A stretch of DNA of 10,521 nucleotides from Chlamydiota bacterium (GCA_027459365.1 DAIDIM010000051.1:1-10521); one strand, 5' to 3'; shown: positions 1 to 6,096, counted from the first letter of the stretch. Translations and numbers: made by a program. The notes: a model not told the origin generated them from the sequence alone.

Positions 1-98
1 CTCATCCGACCTTCTAATAGATCTGAAAGACCCACTGCAGTTGCATATTGATTTTGAGCAATTAAGTAATCCGAATAGATATCGAGCATTTTGTTCAT
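1..98 (-). CDS. IS transposase, N-terminal fragment (cut by window edge)
   Basis: The frame starts with ATG at 98-96 and runs off the left edge, giving about 32 residues that begin MNKMLDIYSDYLIAQ. The pattern of a short helix ending in Tyr-Leu, then YATAVGLSDLLEG, matches the N-terminus I recall for DDE transposases of the IS4/IS701-like group, where the segment is followed by a Ser-His-Asp motif. A strong Shine-Dalgarno sequence (GGAGAAAGG, minus strand of 101-109) sits just upstream of the ATG and supports the start. The catalytic DDE residues would lie outside the window, so it cannot be said whether the gene is intact. Family assignment rests on remembered similarity of a short stretch. 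It could be a decayed copy. Confidence 0.7.
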   Translation of the reverse strand, partial: MNKMLDIYSDYLIAQNQYATAVGLSDLLEGRM

Positions 99-188
99 AA
101 CCTTTCTCCAAAGATTGAACAAAAGTTTTACACTCAGTCGAGGTGTTTGATCAAATGATTTTTAAGGGCTTTTGCGTAAGGTGAGTTA
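1..188 (-). mobile_element. Insertion sequence, one end (partial)
   Basis: This stretch holds the transposase start plus about 90 bases of untranslated leader up to the stop codon of the neighbouring MOMP-like gene at 191-189. The IS terminus should lie in about 160-188, where the minus strand reads CTCACCTTACGCAAAAGCCC. That is a plausible terminal inverted repeat, but the other end is outside the window, so neither the repeat nor a target-site duplication can be confirmed. Apart from the leader and ribosome binding site, nothing else is visible in 99-188. Confidence 0.5.
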
Positions 189-968
189 TTAAAAGCGAAA
201 TTCTCCGCATACGTCTATACTGTTTTGATTGAAGGCTCTCCACTCGATTGCAATGGTTGCTTTGCTCTGATCAATGATTGTAGTGCCTATGCAGAGGCCC
301 CAATGATTGCTTCCAGTGACCGATTTTGCAATGACATCAACTTCGAGATTCATCATAGGTAGACGCACTCCTATTTGAGCAGGCTTTGGTGTGATTTTTG
401 AGATGAGATAGGAAGCGTTTGCATAAGGTGAAAAATATTTTGTTCGAAATGCAACGCCTAATGCAGCTTGAATTTCTTGATAGTCGAAATAGAAATTATC
501 CGTTGTATTATAGGCTAAATTTTCAGACTGAAAAAAATTGGGTTTTTGATCGGACTGAAAATACTTAAAGTCGCAACCCACTCGAAAACGCCCAACGTGT
601 AAAATGACAACTTTCCCACCAAAACCCCATGCGAGCTGTTGTTTTGTCAACACTTCGTCATCGATCCGCAGGCGCACCCCACCCAAAATTCCATAAAGAT
701 CGATACGCGAGCGCAAGTTCAATGTGAGCATTCCCGCTTGCGTCCACAGCTTAATATTTGACTGAGTAGAAAGATTCCCATCAATCACAAATTCTTCATG
801 AAATTCCTGATCATAAACATAATCGCCATAGTAAGAGGCGCGAAAGCTCCAAAAGCTCGGGCATTCTTTTATAAGACCTGAATTTTGTAATGTCGGCTGC
901 GCAGGATTGCCAATCAGAGTTGAATAGGCTTTAACATAGAGGCAAAAAACAAATACAAAAAGCCGCAT
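189..968 (-). CDS. MOMP-like (chlamydial OmpA family) outer membrane protein, compact
   Basis: The 259-residue protein has a short hydrophobic signal peptide (about residues 1-16, likely cut after Ala-Tyr-Ser). The next segment, IGNPAQPTL (19-27), closely resembles the mature N-terminus of Chlamydia MOMP (VGNPAEPSL). YYGDYVYD (46-53) matches the MOMP first strand (YYGDFVFD), and RIDLYGILGG (88-97) fits the MOMP strand that reads RFDVFCTLGA. Alternating strand-like segments continue to a C-terminal Phe, the usual recognition residue for outer-membrane beta-barrel assembly, so the protein looks complete. It is much shorter than MOMP (about 390 residues), so loops or strands are missing. It has four Cys after the signal peptide, so disulphide cross-linking is possible. 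Inferred role: porin or structural envelope protein. No good Shine-Dalgarno precedes the ATG. An IS lies immediately downstream. Confidence 0.75.
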   Translation of the reverse strand: MRLFVFVFCLYVKAYSTLIGNPAQPTLQNSGLIKECPSFWSFRASYYGDYVYDQEFHEEFVIDGNLSTQSNIKLWTQAGMLTLNLRSRIDLYGILGGVRLRIDDEVLTKQQLAWGFGGKVVILHVGRFRVGCDFKYFQSDQKPNFFQSENLAYNTTDNFYFDYQEIQAALGVAFRTKYFSPYANASYLISKITPKPAQIGVRLPMMNLEVDVIAKSVTGSNHWGLCIGTTIIDQSKATIAIEWRAFNQNSIDVCGEFRF

Positions 969-1058
969 ATTTTTTTCTATAACATTGGTTGGACTAAAAA
1001 CGCTTGCGAAAAAAATTTTATCAATTTATGGAGAAATTTATATAGGGAGATTTTTTGA

Positions 1059-1292
1059 ATGGCTTTGCACGATACTTTGTCTCAGATGAATGTACTTCTT
1101 ACAACAATGGCCCTAGACTTAACAAAAGTGAGTAAAGGGAATAAATCTGCAGCGCAACGTGTTCGTGTGGGTTCTATAGATCTAGAAAAAATTGCCAAAC
1201 GATTTCGTAAAGAATCAATTGATGCCGAAAAGAAGGGCAAAATAAGAAAAAAATTTCTTGTCAAAAAGCGAAAGAAAAAACGTGCGGATTAA
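1059..1292 (+). CDS. hctA: Histone H1-like protein Hc1, short form
   Basis: The 77-residue protein begins MALHDTLSQM and contains KGNKSAAQRVRVGSIDLEK (26-44) and RKESIDAEKKG (50-60). These align almost position for position with the N-terminal half of C. trachomatis Hc1 (MALKDT..., KGNKAAAQRVRTDSIKLEK, RKESIKAEK). Hc1 binds DNA and condenses the chromosome as reticulate bodies turn into elementary bodies. In C. trachomatis the protein is about 125 residues with a long Lys/Ala/Pro tail; here it stops soon after a 15-residue, Lys/Arg-dominated end (63-77). There is no sign of a frameshift: a TAA stop follows directly. The Shine-Dalgarno AGGGAG lies 9 bases before the ATG. yajC follows 44 bases downstream on the same strand. 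In C. trachomatis hctA is silenced by the small RNA IhtA; no such RNA gene is visible here. Confidence 0.88.
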   Translation: MALHDTLSQMNVLLTTMALDLTKVSKGNKSAAQRVRVGSIDLEKIAKRFRKESIDAEKKGKIRKKFLVKKRKKKRAD

Positions 1293-1306
1293 CGCTCTTC
1301 CTGCTA

Positions 1307-1336
1307 TCCTTATGGGCAAAACGATAAGGAATTTTT
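1307..1336 (+). promoter_or_regulatory. Hairpin over the yajC ribosome binding site (possible weak hctA terminator)
   Basis: TCCTTAT (1307-1313) is perfectly complementary to ATAAGGA (1324-1330) across a 10-base loop, and five T residues follow (1332-1336). The downstream arm contains AAGGA, the Shine-Dalgarno of yajC (ATG at 1337). The structure could act as a weak terminator of hctA, as a translational gate on yajC, or both. The stem has only two G-C pairs, so it is of low stability. Confidence 0.4.
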
Positions 1337-1648
1337 ATGATTTTTGCTCAGACAACAAATGAAACAGGCGGTTTAATGAACACTTTTATCATGATCGGAC
1401 TCGCACTTGTTTTCTTTTATTTTATTTTATGGCGTCCTGAACAAAAACGGCGTAAAGCTGCTGAAAAAATGCGTGGCGCCCTCAAAAAAGGGGATCGAGT
1501 CACTGCAATGGGAATTGTGGGGAAAATCGATCGTATCCAAGATCAAACAATCGTCTTAAAAAATGTAGACGGCTCTAAAATTGAGATTTTAAAAGCTGCA
1601 ATTACCGATGTGCAACCTGCCTCATCTGACGAGAAGACTGAAGATTAA
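1337..1648 (+). CDS. yajC: Preprotein translocase accessory subunit YajC
   Basis: The 103-residue protein has one membrane helix at about residues 15-32 followed at once by WRPEQKRRK (32-40), the family signature, where a cytoplasmic positively charged stretch follows a Trp/Tyr-Phe-rich helix. The soluble part contains LKKGDRVTAMGIVGKIDRI (49-67), the conserved YajC beta domain (usual form: GD-V-T-GGI-G-I). Length is normal for the family (about 85-115). YajC associates with SecDF and SecYEG in the inner membrane and assists protein export; it is not essential in E. coli. secD/secF often follow yajC in other bacteria but do not here. The start at 1337 has AAGGA six bases upstream; a second in-frame ATG at residue 14 lacks an equally good site. 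A strong terminator lies directly downstream. Confidence 0.92.
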   Translation: MIFAQTTNETGGLMNTFIMIGLALVFFYFILWRPEQKRRKAAEKMRGALKKGDRVTAMGIVGKIDRIQDQTIVLKNVDGSKIEILKAAITDVQPASSDEKTED

Positions 1649-1653
1649 TATTG

Positions 1654-1678
1654 ACCCTGTTTCAATAACAGGGTTTTT
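1654..1678 (+). terminator. Intrinsic terminator of yajC
   Basis: ACCCTGTT (1654-1661) pairs perfectly with AACAGGGT (1667-1674) across a 5-base loop, and a run of T follows (1674-1678). It starts 5 bases after the yajC stop. The next gene converges on it (stop at 1695). On the minus strand no T-run follows the stem, so it probably ends plus-strand transcripts mainly. Confidence 0.9.
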
Positions 1679-1694
1679 CTATCTTAATATGCCA

Positions 1695-2684
1695 TCATTC
1701 TACATGCGCAGAAGGTTTTGACTCAGCAGTTGGCTCAATTGAAGAAGATTTTGAGTCATTAGCAATATTAGCAGACTTTGAATCATACGGTTGAGTTGTT
1801 GTAGTCCCAAGATTCGTTGGGGTTAAAGATCTAGGCGTAACAGCTTTTTCAGAAAATTCTGCTGCCGCTGCTTCTTGAGCTGGAGGTAGTGTTGCTGCAG
1901 TAACATGATTGGTTGGGGTAGACGAACTCGATGTATGAGAGGTAACTAATGGAGCATTTTTGACAGGAGTCATTTCACCAGAAGTCACGACTTCGAGGCC
2001 TATTACAGGAGAAGTAGTATTCTTTTTCTGTTCTTCATCATTATGTTCTTCAGAAACTGCGGTGCTTTCTCCTTCTAGGGTTTGTTGAACAAATTGTTTT
2101 AAATCGATTTCAGATTTTTTCGTTTGTGCAGACTCCATATGTGTAGGTATATCGTTATCAGAACTCGTTGTTGAAAGAGGATTTGCAAATATATTACGAA
2201 GAGGTTTAGCTGTTGCTCCTACATTTGTACCTTGAGAGGGATGTAGCGTTGGTACAGAAGCACGATTGGGTGGGGTAGAGACTATAGATGTTTGAGGGGA
2301 AACTAAAGCACTTGCCTCCGTAGTTGTCTGACCAGCAGTCACAACTTGGGTCTCTCCTTCTATTATGGGTATATCGTGGTGAGAACTGACTGCTGAAAAA
2401 GGGCTTGCAGATTCATGATTTCTTACAAGAGGACTAATTGGCGATCCTACATTTCCAAGATGCGCAAGATCCATACCACTACCACTACTAAACAACGGTT
2501 TCTTTTTGAGTTCATGAGATGCAATTGTTTCTGTATTGCTATCCGAATATACAGCTTTGTAAGCAAGGCCAATGGCTGCAATGATTCCGGTACAAAACAA
2601 ACATTTCCCTAAAAATGGTCCATTTTCTGGATCTTTCACCCAATTTGTGATTTCGCTAAATGGTCGAGTAATTGTAGAAAGCAT
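1695..2684 (-). CDS. Unrecognised Ser/Thr-rich protein with one N-terminal membrane segment and internal repeats
   Basis: I do not recognise this 329-residue protein. Residues 24-46 (starting FLGKCLFCTGIIAAIGLAYK) form one hydrophobic segment after a short amphipathic N-terminus. The rest, about 280 residues, is low in hydrophobic content and rich in Ser, Thr, Pro, Ala and acidic residues, and is probably disordered. It contains two diverged copies of one block (about 77-151 and 152-270). For example, PFSAVSSHHDIP (95-106) matches PLSTTSSDNDIP (169-180), and VVTAG (114-118) matches VVTSG (232-236). The second copy carries an extra acidic segment (about 188-229). The start has GAGG eight to nine bases upstream. 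The gene lies 67 bases downstream of htpG on the same strand. A host-facing or envelope-anchored role is possible but not shown; the single helix does not fit the two-helix hairpin of Inc proteins. Confidence 0.7.
   Translation of the reverse strand: MLSTITRPFSEITNWVKDPENGPFLGKCLFCTGIIAAIGLAYKAVYSDSNTETIASHELKKKPLFSSGSGMDLAHLGNVGSPISPLVRNHESASPFSAVSSHHDIPIIEGETQVVTAGQTTTEASALVSPQTSIVSTPPNRASVPTLHPSQGTNVGATAKPLRNIFANPLSTTSSDNDIPTHMESAQTKKSEIDLKQFVQQTLEGESTAVSEEHNDEEQKKNTTSPVIGLEVVTSGEMTPVKNAPLVTSHTSSSSTPTNHVTAATLPPAQEAAAAEFSEKAVTPRSLTPTNLGTTTTQPYDSKSANIANDSKSSSIEPTAESKPSAHVE
1875..2456 (-). repeat. Two diverged tandem repeat units inside the Ser/Thr-rich gene
   Basis: Unit 1 spans about 2232-2456 (residues 77-151) and unit 2 about 1875-2231 (residues 152-270, with an insertion of about 42 residues). 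The likeness is visible in the DNA: on the plus strand GTATATCGTTATCAGAACT (from about 2147) resembles GTATATCGTGGTGAGAACT (from about 2369), and GATTGGTTGGGGTAGA (about 1907-1922) resembles GATTGGGTGGGGTAGA (about 2264-2279). A partial third start (PTNLG, residues 289-293) may follow. Confidence 0.65.
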
Positions 2685-2751
2685 TTGAAAGGCCTCGATG
2701 TGTTGTAAAAGAGCAAAATTTTACCATTCCTTACTATTAAAGGCAATGTGT

Positions 2752-4554
2752 TTAAACAATCAAAGACCCTAGCTTATTTAGGATAGATGTTTGTCTGGAA
2801 ACCATACTTTCGAGATCATCTGCAGCAATTTCTCTTTGCGAAAGCAGGGAAAGATCGTACAAACTTTGCGCTAGATCTTTTGCCACTTCAGGCTCCTTAT
2901 TTTGCAGTCGTTCAATGACTTGAACTAAGGGATGATTTGTATTGACAACGAAAGTTTTCTTCGTTGGGAAAGAGTTTTTCCCTTGCGTCATTGTCATATA
3001 ATCGCGCAACCGTCTCTGATTTTCATCAAGGACTAAAATGGCTGGAAGTTTGTCAGAGTTTAAGCTCTTTGCTTCAACTTCTAAATTCTCTGTGTTAAGA
3101 GAAGAGCGGATAAAAGTTGCAATTTTTGCCGAAGCTGTTTTTCCATCTGCATCAAGAAGTGTTTTTTCTCGTGACGGATCGAGAAGATTTGGATCAATAC
3201 TTCCATCGACTCTTTGGAAGGTAATCGATAGCTTTTCCTCTAACGATTGGATAATCGCTGTATCAATTGGAAGATTTGAGATCAGGATTTCGATCTTCTT
3301 TTCATGATATAAATCGAGAATTGGTGAAGATTTATTCGAGCTTGTATAATAAACTTTTTTATCTTTTGCCCTTTCTAAATAATCATGAATGTTTGTCCAA
3401 TTGCCGTCAGTTGTTTGCCAAATTAAGACATCTTTAATCCGATCATAAAATTTTTCATCTTGCAATATGCCAAGTTTGACAATCATTTCAATATCTGGCC
3501 AAGCATTTGTATATTTGTCTTTATCTGTCTTATAAAGTTGAGATAATCTGTCGGAAATTTTCTTTGAAATATGAGAGCTGAGTTGCTTCACATTTTGGTC
3601 AACTTGCAAATAAGAGCGAGAGACATTCAAAGGAATATCAGGGCTATCAATGACGCCGCGCAAAATGGTGAGGTAGTCGGGAAGAATATCCTTGCATTTA
3701 TCAGAGACAAAAACTCTGTTGCAGAAAAGTTTGATCGTACTTTCACTTGCATCGAATCGGCGATGAATTTTTGGGAAAAATAAAATCCCTTGTAGGTGAA
3801 ATGGATAGTCGACGTTCAAATGGATCCAGAAAAGGGGCTCTGCTTCCAGAGGGTAAAGTTGTCGATAGAATTCCAGATATTCTTTTTCTGTGCAATTCGA
3901 CGGATTCTTGATCCAGAGCGGCTCTTTGTTATTGATCGATTTTCCATTTAAATCGATTGGGAAAGGCATGAAACTGCAATAGCGATTGAGGAGCTCTCGA
4001 ATTTTGGATTCATCGAGATACTCTTCATCTTCAACTGTTAAAACGATTTCGGTGCCACGCTCTTTTCTTGTTCCTTCTCCTATAGAGTAGCTCGACGACC
4101 CATCGCAGCTCCAATAGACACTTTTTGCGCCGTCTTTGTACGAAAGCGTATGGATTTCTACATTCGTTGCGACCATGTAGGCAGAATAAAAGCCGAGACC
4201 AAAATGGCCTATGATTGGATCTTTTTCTGTTTGAGACTTATATTTAGCGACAAATTCTTCTGCTCCTGAAAAGGCGATTTGGGCAATGTATTTTTCGACC
4301 TCTTCTTCTGTCATTCCGATGCCGGTATCAGCAATGGAGATTTTTTTATTTTTTTTATCGATATTCACTGAAATTTTGAAAGAATCGTCATCGCACGTTA
4401 GAACCTCGGAGCTGCGTAAAATCTTTACCTTATTGATTGCGTCAGTTGCGTTCGAGACGAGCTCTCGGATAAAAATATCTTTATCGGAATAAAGCCATTT
4501 TTTGATGATGGGAAGGATGTTTTCTGAATGAACGGAAAGGTTATTTTGTCGCAT
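2752..4554 (-). CDS. htpG: Molecular chaperone HtpG (bacterial Hsp90)
   Basis: The 600-residue protein is slightly shorter than E. coli HtpG (624). The N-terminal GHKL ATPase domain shows FIRELVSNATDAINK (28-42; catalytic Glu and the ATP/Mg-binding Asn), DTGIGMT (76-82), a lid segment around 91-101, GHFGLGFYSAYMVA (116-129; glycine-rich loop) and RGTEIVLTV (166-174). The middle domain includes the conserved Arg stretch DIPLNVSRSYLQ, with the Arg that contacts the ATP gamma-phosphate. The C-terminal dimerisation domain ends in a short hydrophobic tail without the MEEVD of eukaryotic Hsp90. HtpG is a cytosolic ATP-dependent dimeric chaperone that works with DnaK on stressed proteins. As I recall, Chlamydiaceae lack it, which points to an environmental lineage. 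The start has AAAAGGA ten bases upstream, inside a hairpin. Confidence 0.95.
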   Translation of the reverse strand: MRQNNLSVHSENILPIIKKWLYSDKDIFIRELVSNATDAINKVKILRSSEVLTCDDDSFKISVNIDKKNKKISIADTGIGMTEEEVEKYIAQIAFSGAEEFVAKYKSQTEKDPIIGHFGLGFYSAYMVATNVEIHTLSYKDGAKSVYWSCDGSSSYSIGEGTRKERGTEIVLTVEDEEYLDESKIRELLNRYCSFMPFPIDLNGKSINNKEPLWIKNPSNCTEKEYLEFYRQLYPLEAEPLFWIHLNVDYPFHLQGILFFPKIHRRFDASESTIKLFCNRVFVSDKCKDILPDYLTILRGVIDSPDIPLNVSRSYLQVDQNVKQLSSHISKKISDRLSQLYKTDKDKYTNAWPDIEMIVKLGILQDEKFYDRIKDVLIWQTTDGNWTNIHDYLERAKDKKVYYTSSNKSSPILDLYHEKKIEILISNLPIDTAIIQSLEEKLSITFQRVDGSIDPNLLDPSREKTLLDADGKTASAKIATFIRSSLNTENLEVEAKSLNSDKLPAILVLDENQRRLRDYMTMTQGKNSFPTKKTFVVNTNHPLVQVIERLQNKEPEVAKDLAQSLYDLSLLSQREIAADDLESMVSRQTSILNKLGSLIV

Positions 4555-4564
4555 TTTATGTGTA

Positions 4565-4580
4565 TCCTTTTCTAAAAGGA
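4565..4580 (-). promoter_or_regulatory. Hairpin pairing the htpG Shine-Dalgarno (RNA thermometer candidate)
   Basis: On the minus strand the leader reads UCCUUUUAGAAAAGGA. UCCUUU pairs with AAAGGA (six pairs, four-base loop), so the whole Shine-Dalgarno sequence is covered. The stem is short, made mostly of A-U pairs, and lies 10 bases from the ATG. The run of four U facing the purine-rich binding site recalls fourU-type thermometers. Function is inferred. Confidence 0.4.
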
Positions 4581-4607
4581 CGATATTACCAAATTTCTCC
4601 CTTCTGC

Positions 4608-4647
4608 GGAAGAAAAATATTGTAACTTATTGATATTCAATAAGTTA
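4608..4647 (-). terminator. Probable intrinsic terminator of epmA
   Basis: TAACTTATTGA (4623-4633) and TCAATAAGTTA (4637-4647) form a perfect 11-base inverted repeat with a 3-base spacer. On the minus strand the stem is followed by CAATATTTTTC. The stem overlaps the epmA stop codon (4639-4637). Only three of the 11 pairs are G-C, so efficiency is uncertain, but position and T-run fit. Confidence 0.6.
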
Positions 4648-5479
4648 TTACTTGATTTAACTGGGTTGCCTTTTGCGACAGCATCAAAATCCGATCAAAA
4701 CCGACGGATACACCACAGCAGTCGGGCAACCCTTTTTCCATAGCAGAAAGAAACTCTTCATCAAGAAGATAGGTATTTAGGTTTCGTTGTTTTCTCGCAG
4801 CATTTTCTAAATTGAACCGATTGCGCAATTCGACTGCATTCGTTGATTCATGATAACCATTGGCAAGTTCCACACCTTGATGATAGATCTCAAAACGCTC
4901 TGCAACCAGTTGCCCCTTTTTTTCAATGAGACAAGCAAGAGCTGCTTCATCTGGAGGATAGTCGGTTAAAACGGTCAACTCGTTTTTCCCAAGATGGGGT
5001 TCAATAAAATGAGAGAGAATGTAATGACGATTTTCTATTTCAGACCAATCACAACGAATAGGCGCTTCAACACCAACAAATGCATCTTTGTAGCTTAAAA
5101 GTCTAACGGAGAGTGCGCCTAAAAAAAGTTGAAGAAAATCGCAGGTCTCTTGGATCATCTCTTGTAGAGAAAAGCCGAGGCGGTACCATTCTGCCATCGT
5201 AAATTCGGGGTTGTGGAGACGTCCAAGTTCGCCTTTGCGATAAACATGGCCGAGAAAAAAAATATCTCCACTTCCTTGCACCAGGAGGCGCTTCATTGCA
5301 TATTCAGGAGATGTGTGAAGAAAGCCACCACAAGTTGTTTCAAATACATCGATATTGGCATCAATCGGTGCCCGTTTGATGAATGCTCCACAATCGACTT
5401 CTGTGACGTTTCTTTCTTGAAAAAACGCACGTGCACGCAAGAGCATGAGCGCTCTATTTTTCAGACGCTCTCGAGACAT
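4637..5479 (-). CDS. epmA: EF-P--lysine ligase EpmA (GenX/PoxA, LysRS-like)
   Basis: From the ATG at 5479 the protein has 280 residues. It is the catalytic core of a class II lysyl-tRNA synthetase without the anticodon-binding domain, as in E. coli EpmA (325). Landmarks: TSPEYAMKRLL (56-66), motif 2 YRKGELGRLHNPEFTMAEWY (80-99), ERFEIYHQGVELANGYHE (194-211) and motif 3 GVSVGFDRILML (256-267). EpmA activates (R)-beta-lysine or lysine with ATP and joins it to a lysine of EF-P. The efp gene lies directly upstream and overlaps it. Start choice: a longer frame reaches 5527 but its extra residues lie deep inside efp; the start at 5479 gives RERLKNRALM, which fits the N-terminal helix of E. coli EpmA, although no Shine-Dalgarno is seen. 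ATG 5446, seven bases past the efp stop, is an alternative. Translational coupling to efp is likely. Confidence 0.9.
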   Translation of the reverse strand: MSRERLKNRALMLLRARAFFQERNVTEVDCGAFIKRAPIDANIDVFETTCGGFLHTSPEYAMKRLLVQGSGDIFFLGHVYRKGELGRLHNPEFTMAEWYRLGFSLQEMIQETCDFLQLFLGALSVRLLSYKDAFVGVEAPIRCDWSEIENRHYILSHFIEPHLGKNELTVLTDYPPDEAALACLIEKKGQLVAERFEIYHQGVELANGYHESTNAVELRNRFNLENAARKQRNLNTYLLDEEFLSAMEKGLPDCCGVSVGFDRILMLSQKATQLNQVITY

Positions 5480-6026
5480 ATTCGCAAGTGCGGGTGTCAA
5501 CTTTAATTTTTTCCCCTTCATCAACAAAAATAGGGATTTGAATTTTCGCTCCCGTTTCGGTCACGGCTGGCTTGAGTACTCTACCAGAAGTATCTCCGCG
5601 AACACCTGGTGCTGTTTCTTTAACAAGCATTTCCATAAATGTAGGGGGTGTCACTTCAATCACAACGCCTTTGTAGAATACGACATGAAACACAGTCTCT
5701 TCCATAAGCCATTGTTGGTTTGATCCCAAGACATCGTTGGAAATGGAAATTTGATCAAATGTTTTTTCATCCATGAAAACAGCGCTATCTGCTTCTTTAT
5801 AAACAAAGCGCATCTCGCTTTCTTCAATATCTGCCAAATCCAGCTTTTCACCAGATTTGTAAGTCATCTCAACAACTTTTCCGTTGATCATGTTTTTCAT
5901 GCGGATACGATTAAACGCTTGACCCTTGCCAGGTTTTACAAATTCGTTCCCTAAAATGAGAAAAGGTTGCCGATCCACTTCTACTTTCATGCCAGCGCGG
6001 ATGTCGTTTGTTGCAGCAGATGCCAT
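5454..6026 (-). CDS. efp: Elongation factor P
   Basis: From the ATG at 6026 the protein has 190 residues, the usual length (E. coli 188). The N-terminal KOW-like domain contains FVKPGKGQAFNRIR, whose second Lys is residue 34 with this start, exactly the lysine that EpmA modifies in E. coli. The OB domains follow, with VTPPTFMEMLV, APGVRGDTSGRVLKPA and the C-terminal signature IKVDTRTCEYVSR. EF-P binds between the P and E sites of the ribosome and promotes peptide bonds at polyproline stretches. An in-frame ATG at 6032 lies directly against AAGGA, too close to be used, whereas the ATG at 6026 is six bases away. The 3' end overlaps epmA. Chlamydia carries two efp genes, as I recall; the synteny with amn suggests this is the efp_2 type. 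Confidence 0.96.
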   Translation of the reverse strand: MASAATNDIRAGMKVEVDRQPFLILGNEFVKPGKGQAFNRIRMKNMINGKVVEMTYKSGEKLDLADIEESEMRFVYKEADSAVFMDEKTFDQISISNDVLGSNQQWLMEETVFHVVFYKGVVIEVTPPTFMEMLVKETAPGVRGDTSGRVLKPAVTETGAKIQIPIFVDEGEKIKVDTRTCEYVSRASEK

Positions 6027-6032
6027 AATCAT

Positions 6033-6037
6033 TCCTT
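6033..6037 (-). promoter_or_regulatory. Ribosome binding site that decides the efp start
   Basis: Minus-strand AAGGA is followed by ATGATTATG. The first ATG has no spacing and the second has six bases. The second start also puts the modifiable lysine at position 34, as in E. coli. Confidence 0.75.
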
Positions 6038-6053
6038 AGTTGAAATGAAGTCA

Positions 6054-6082
6054 ATTATCGGTTCTAGCAGCTTAAAAAGCAA
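6054..6082 (-). promoter_or_regulatory. Candidate sigma-70/sigma-66 promoter of efp-epmA
   Basis: On the minus strand TTGCTT (6082-6077) and GATAAT (6059-6054) are separated by exactly 17 bases. The -10 matches five of six consensus positions; the -35 matches only the TTG. The predicted transcript start would lie near 6047, leaving a leader of about 20 bases with the AAGGA site. Confidence 0.45.
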
Positions 6083-6090
6083 GAATTGTG

Positions 6091-6096
6091 TATACT
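6091..6096 (+). promoter_or_regulatory. Candidate -10 element of amn
   Basis: TATACT matches the -10 consensus at five of six positions. No good -35 is seen at 16-18 bases upstream. A transcript starting about seven bases downstream would begin at about 6103, only a few bases before the ATG at 6106, so the mRNA would be almost leaderless. It overlaps the efp promoter region on the other strand. Confidence 0.35.

Noticed and set aside
1004..1044. Promoter candidates for hctA (TTGCGA at 1004-1009 with TATGGA 17 bases on; TATATA at 1039-1044).
   Set aside because: TATGGA matches only three of six -10 positions. A promoter at TATATA would start transcription after the AGGGAG ribosome binding site, so neither is convincing.
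1654..1678. The yajC hairpin as a bidirectional terminator also serving the converging 329-residue gene.
   Set aside because: No T-run follows the stem on the minus strand, so use in that direction is not supported by the sequence.
5480..5527. Longer epmA start at 5527, adding 16 residues (MLMKGKKLKL...).
   Set aside because: It lies further inside efp in another frame, lacks a Shine-Dalgarno, and the added residues do not fit EpmA, whose N-terminal helix begins around the 5479 start.
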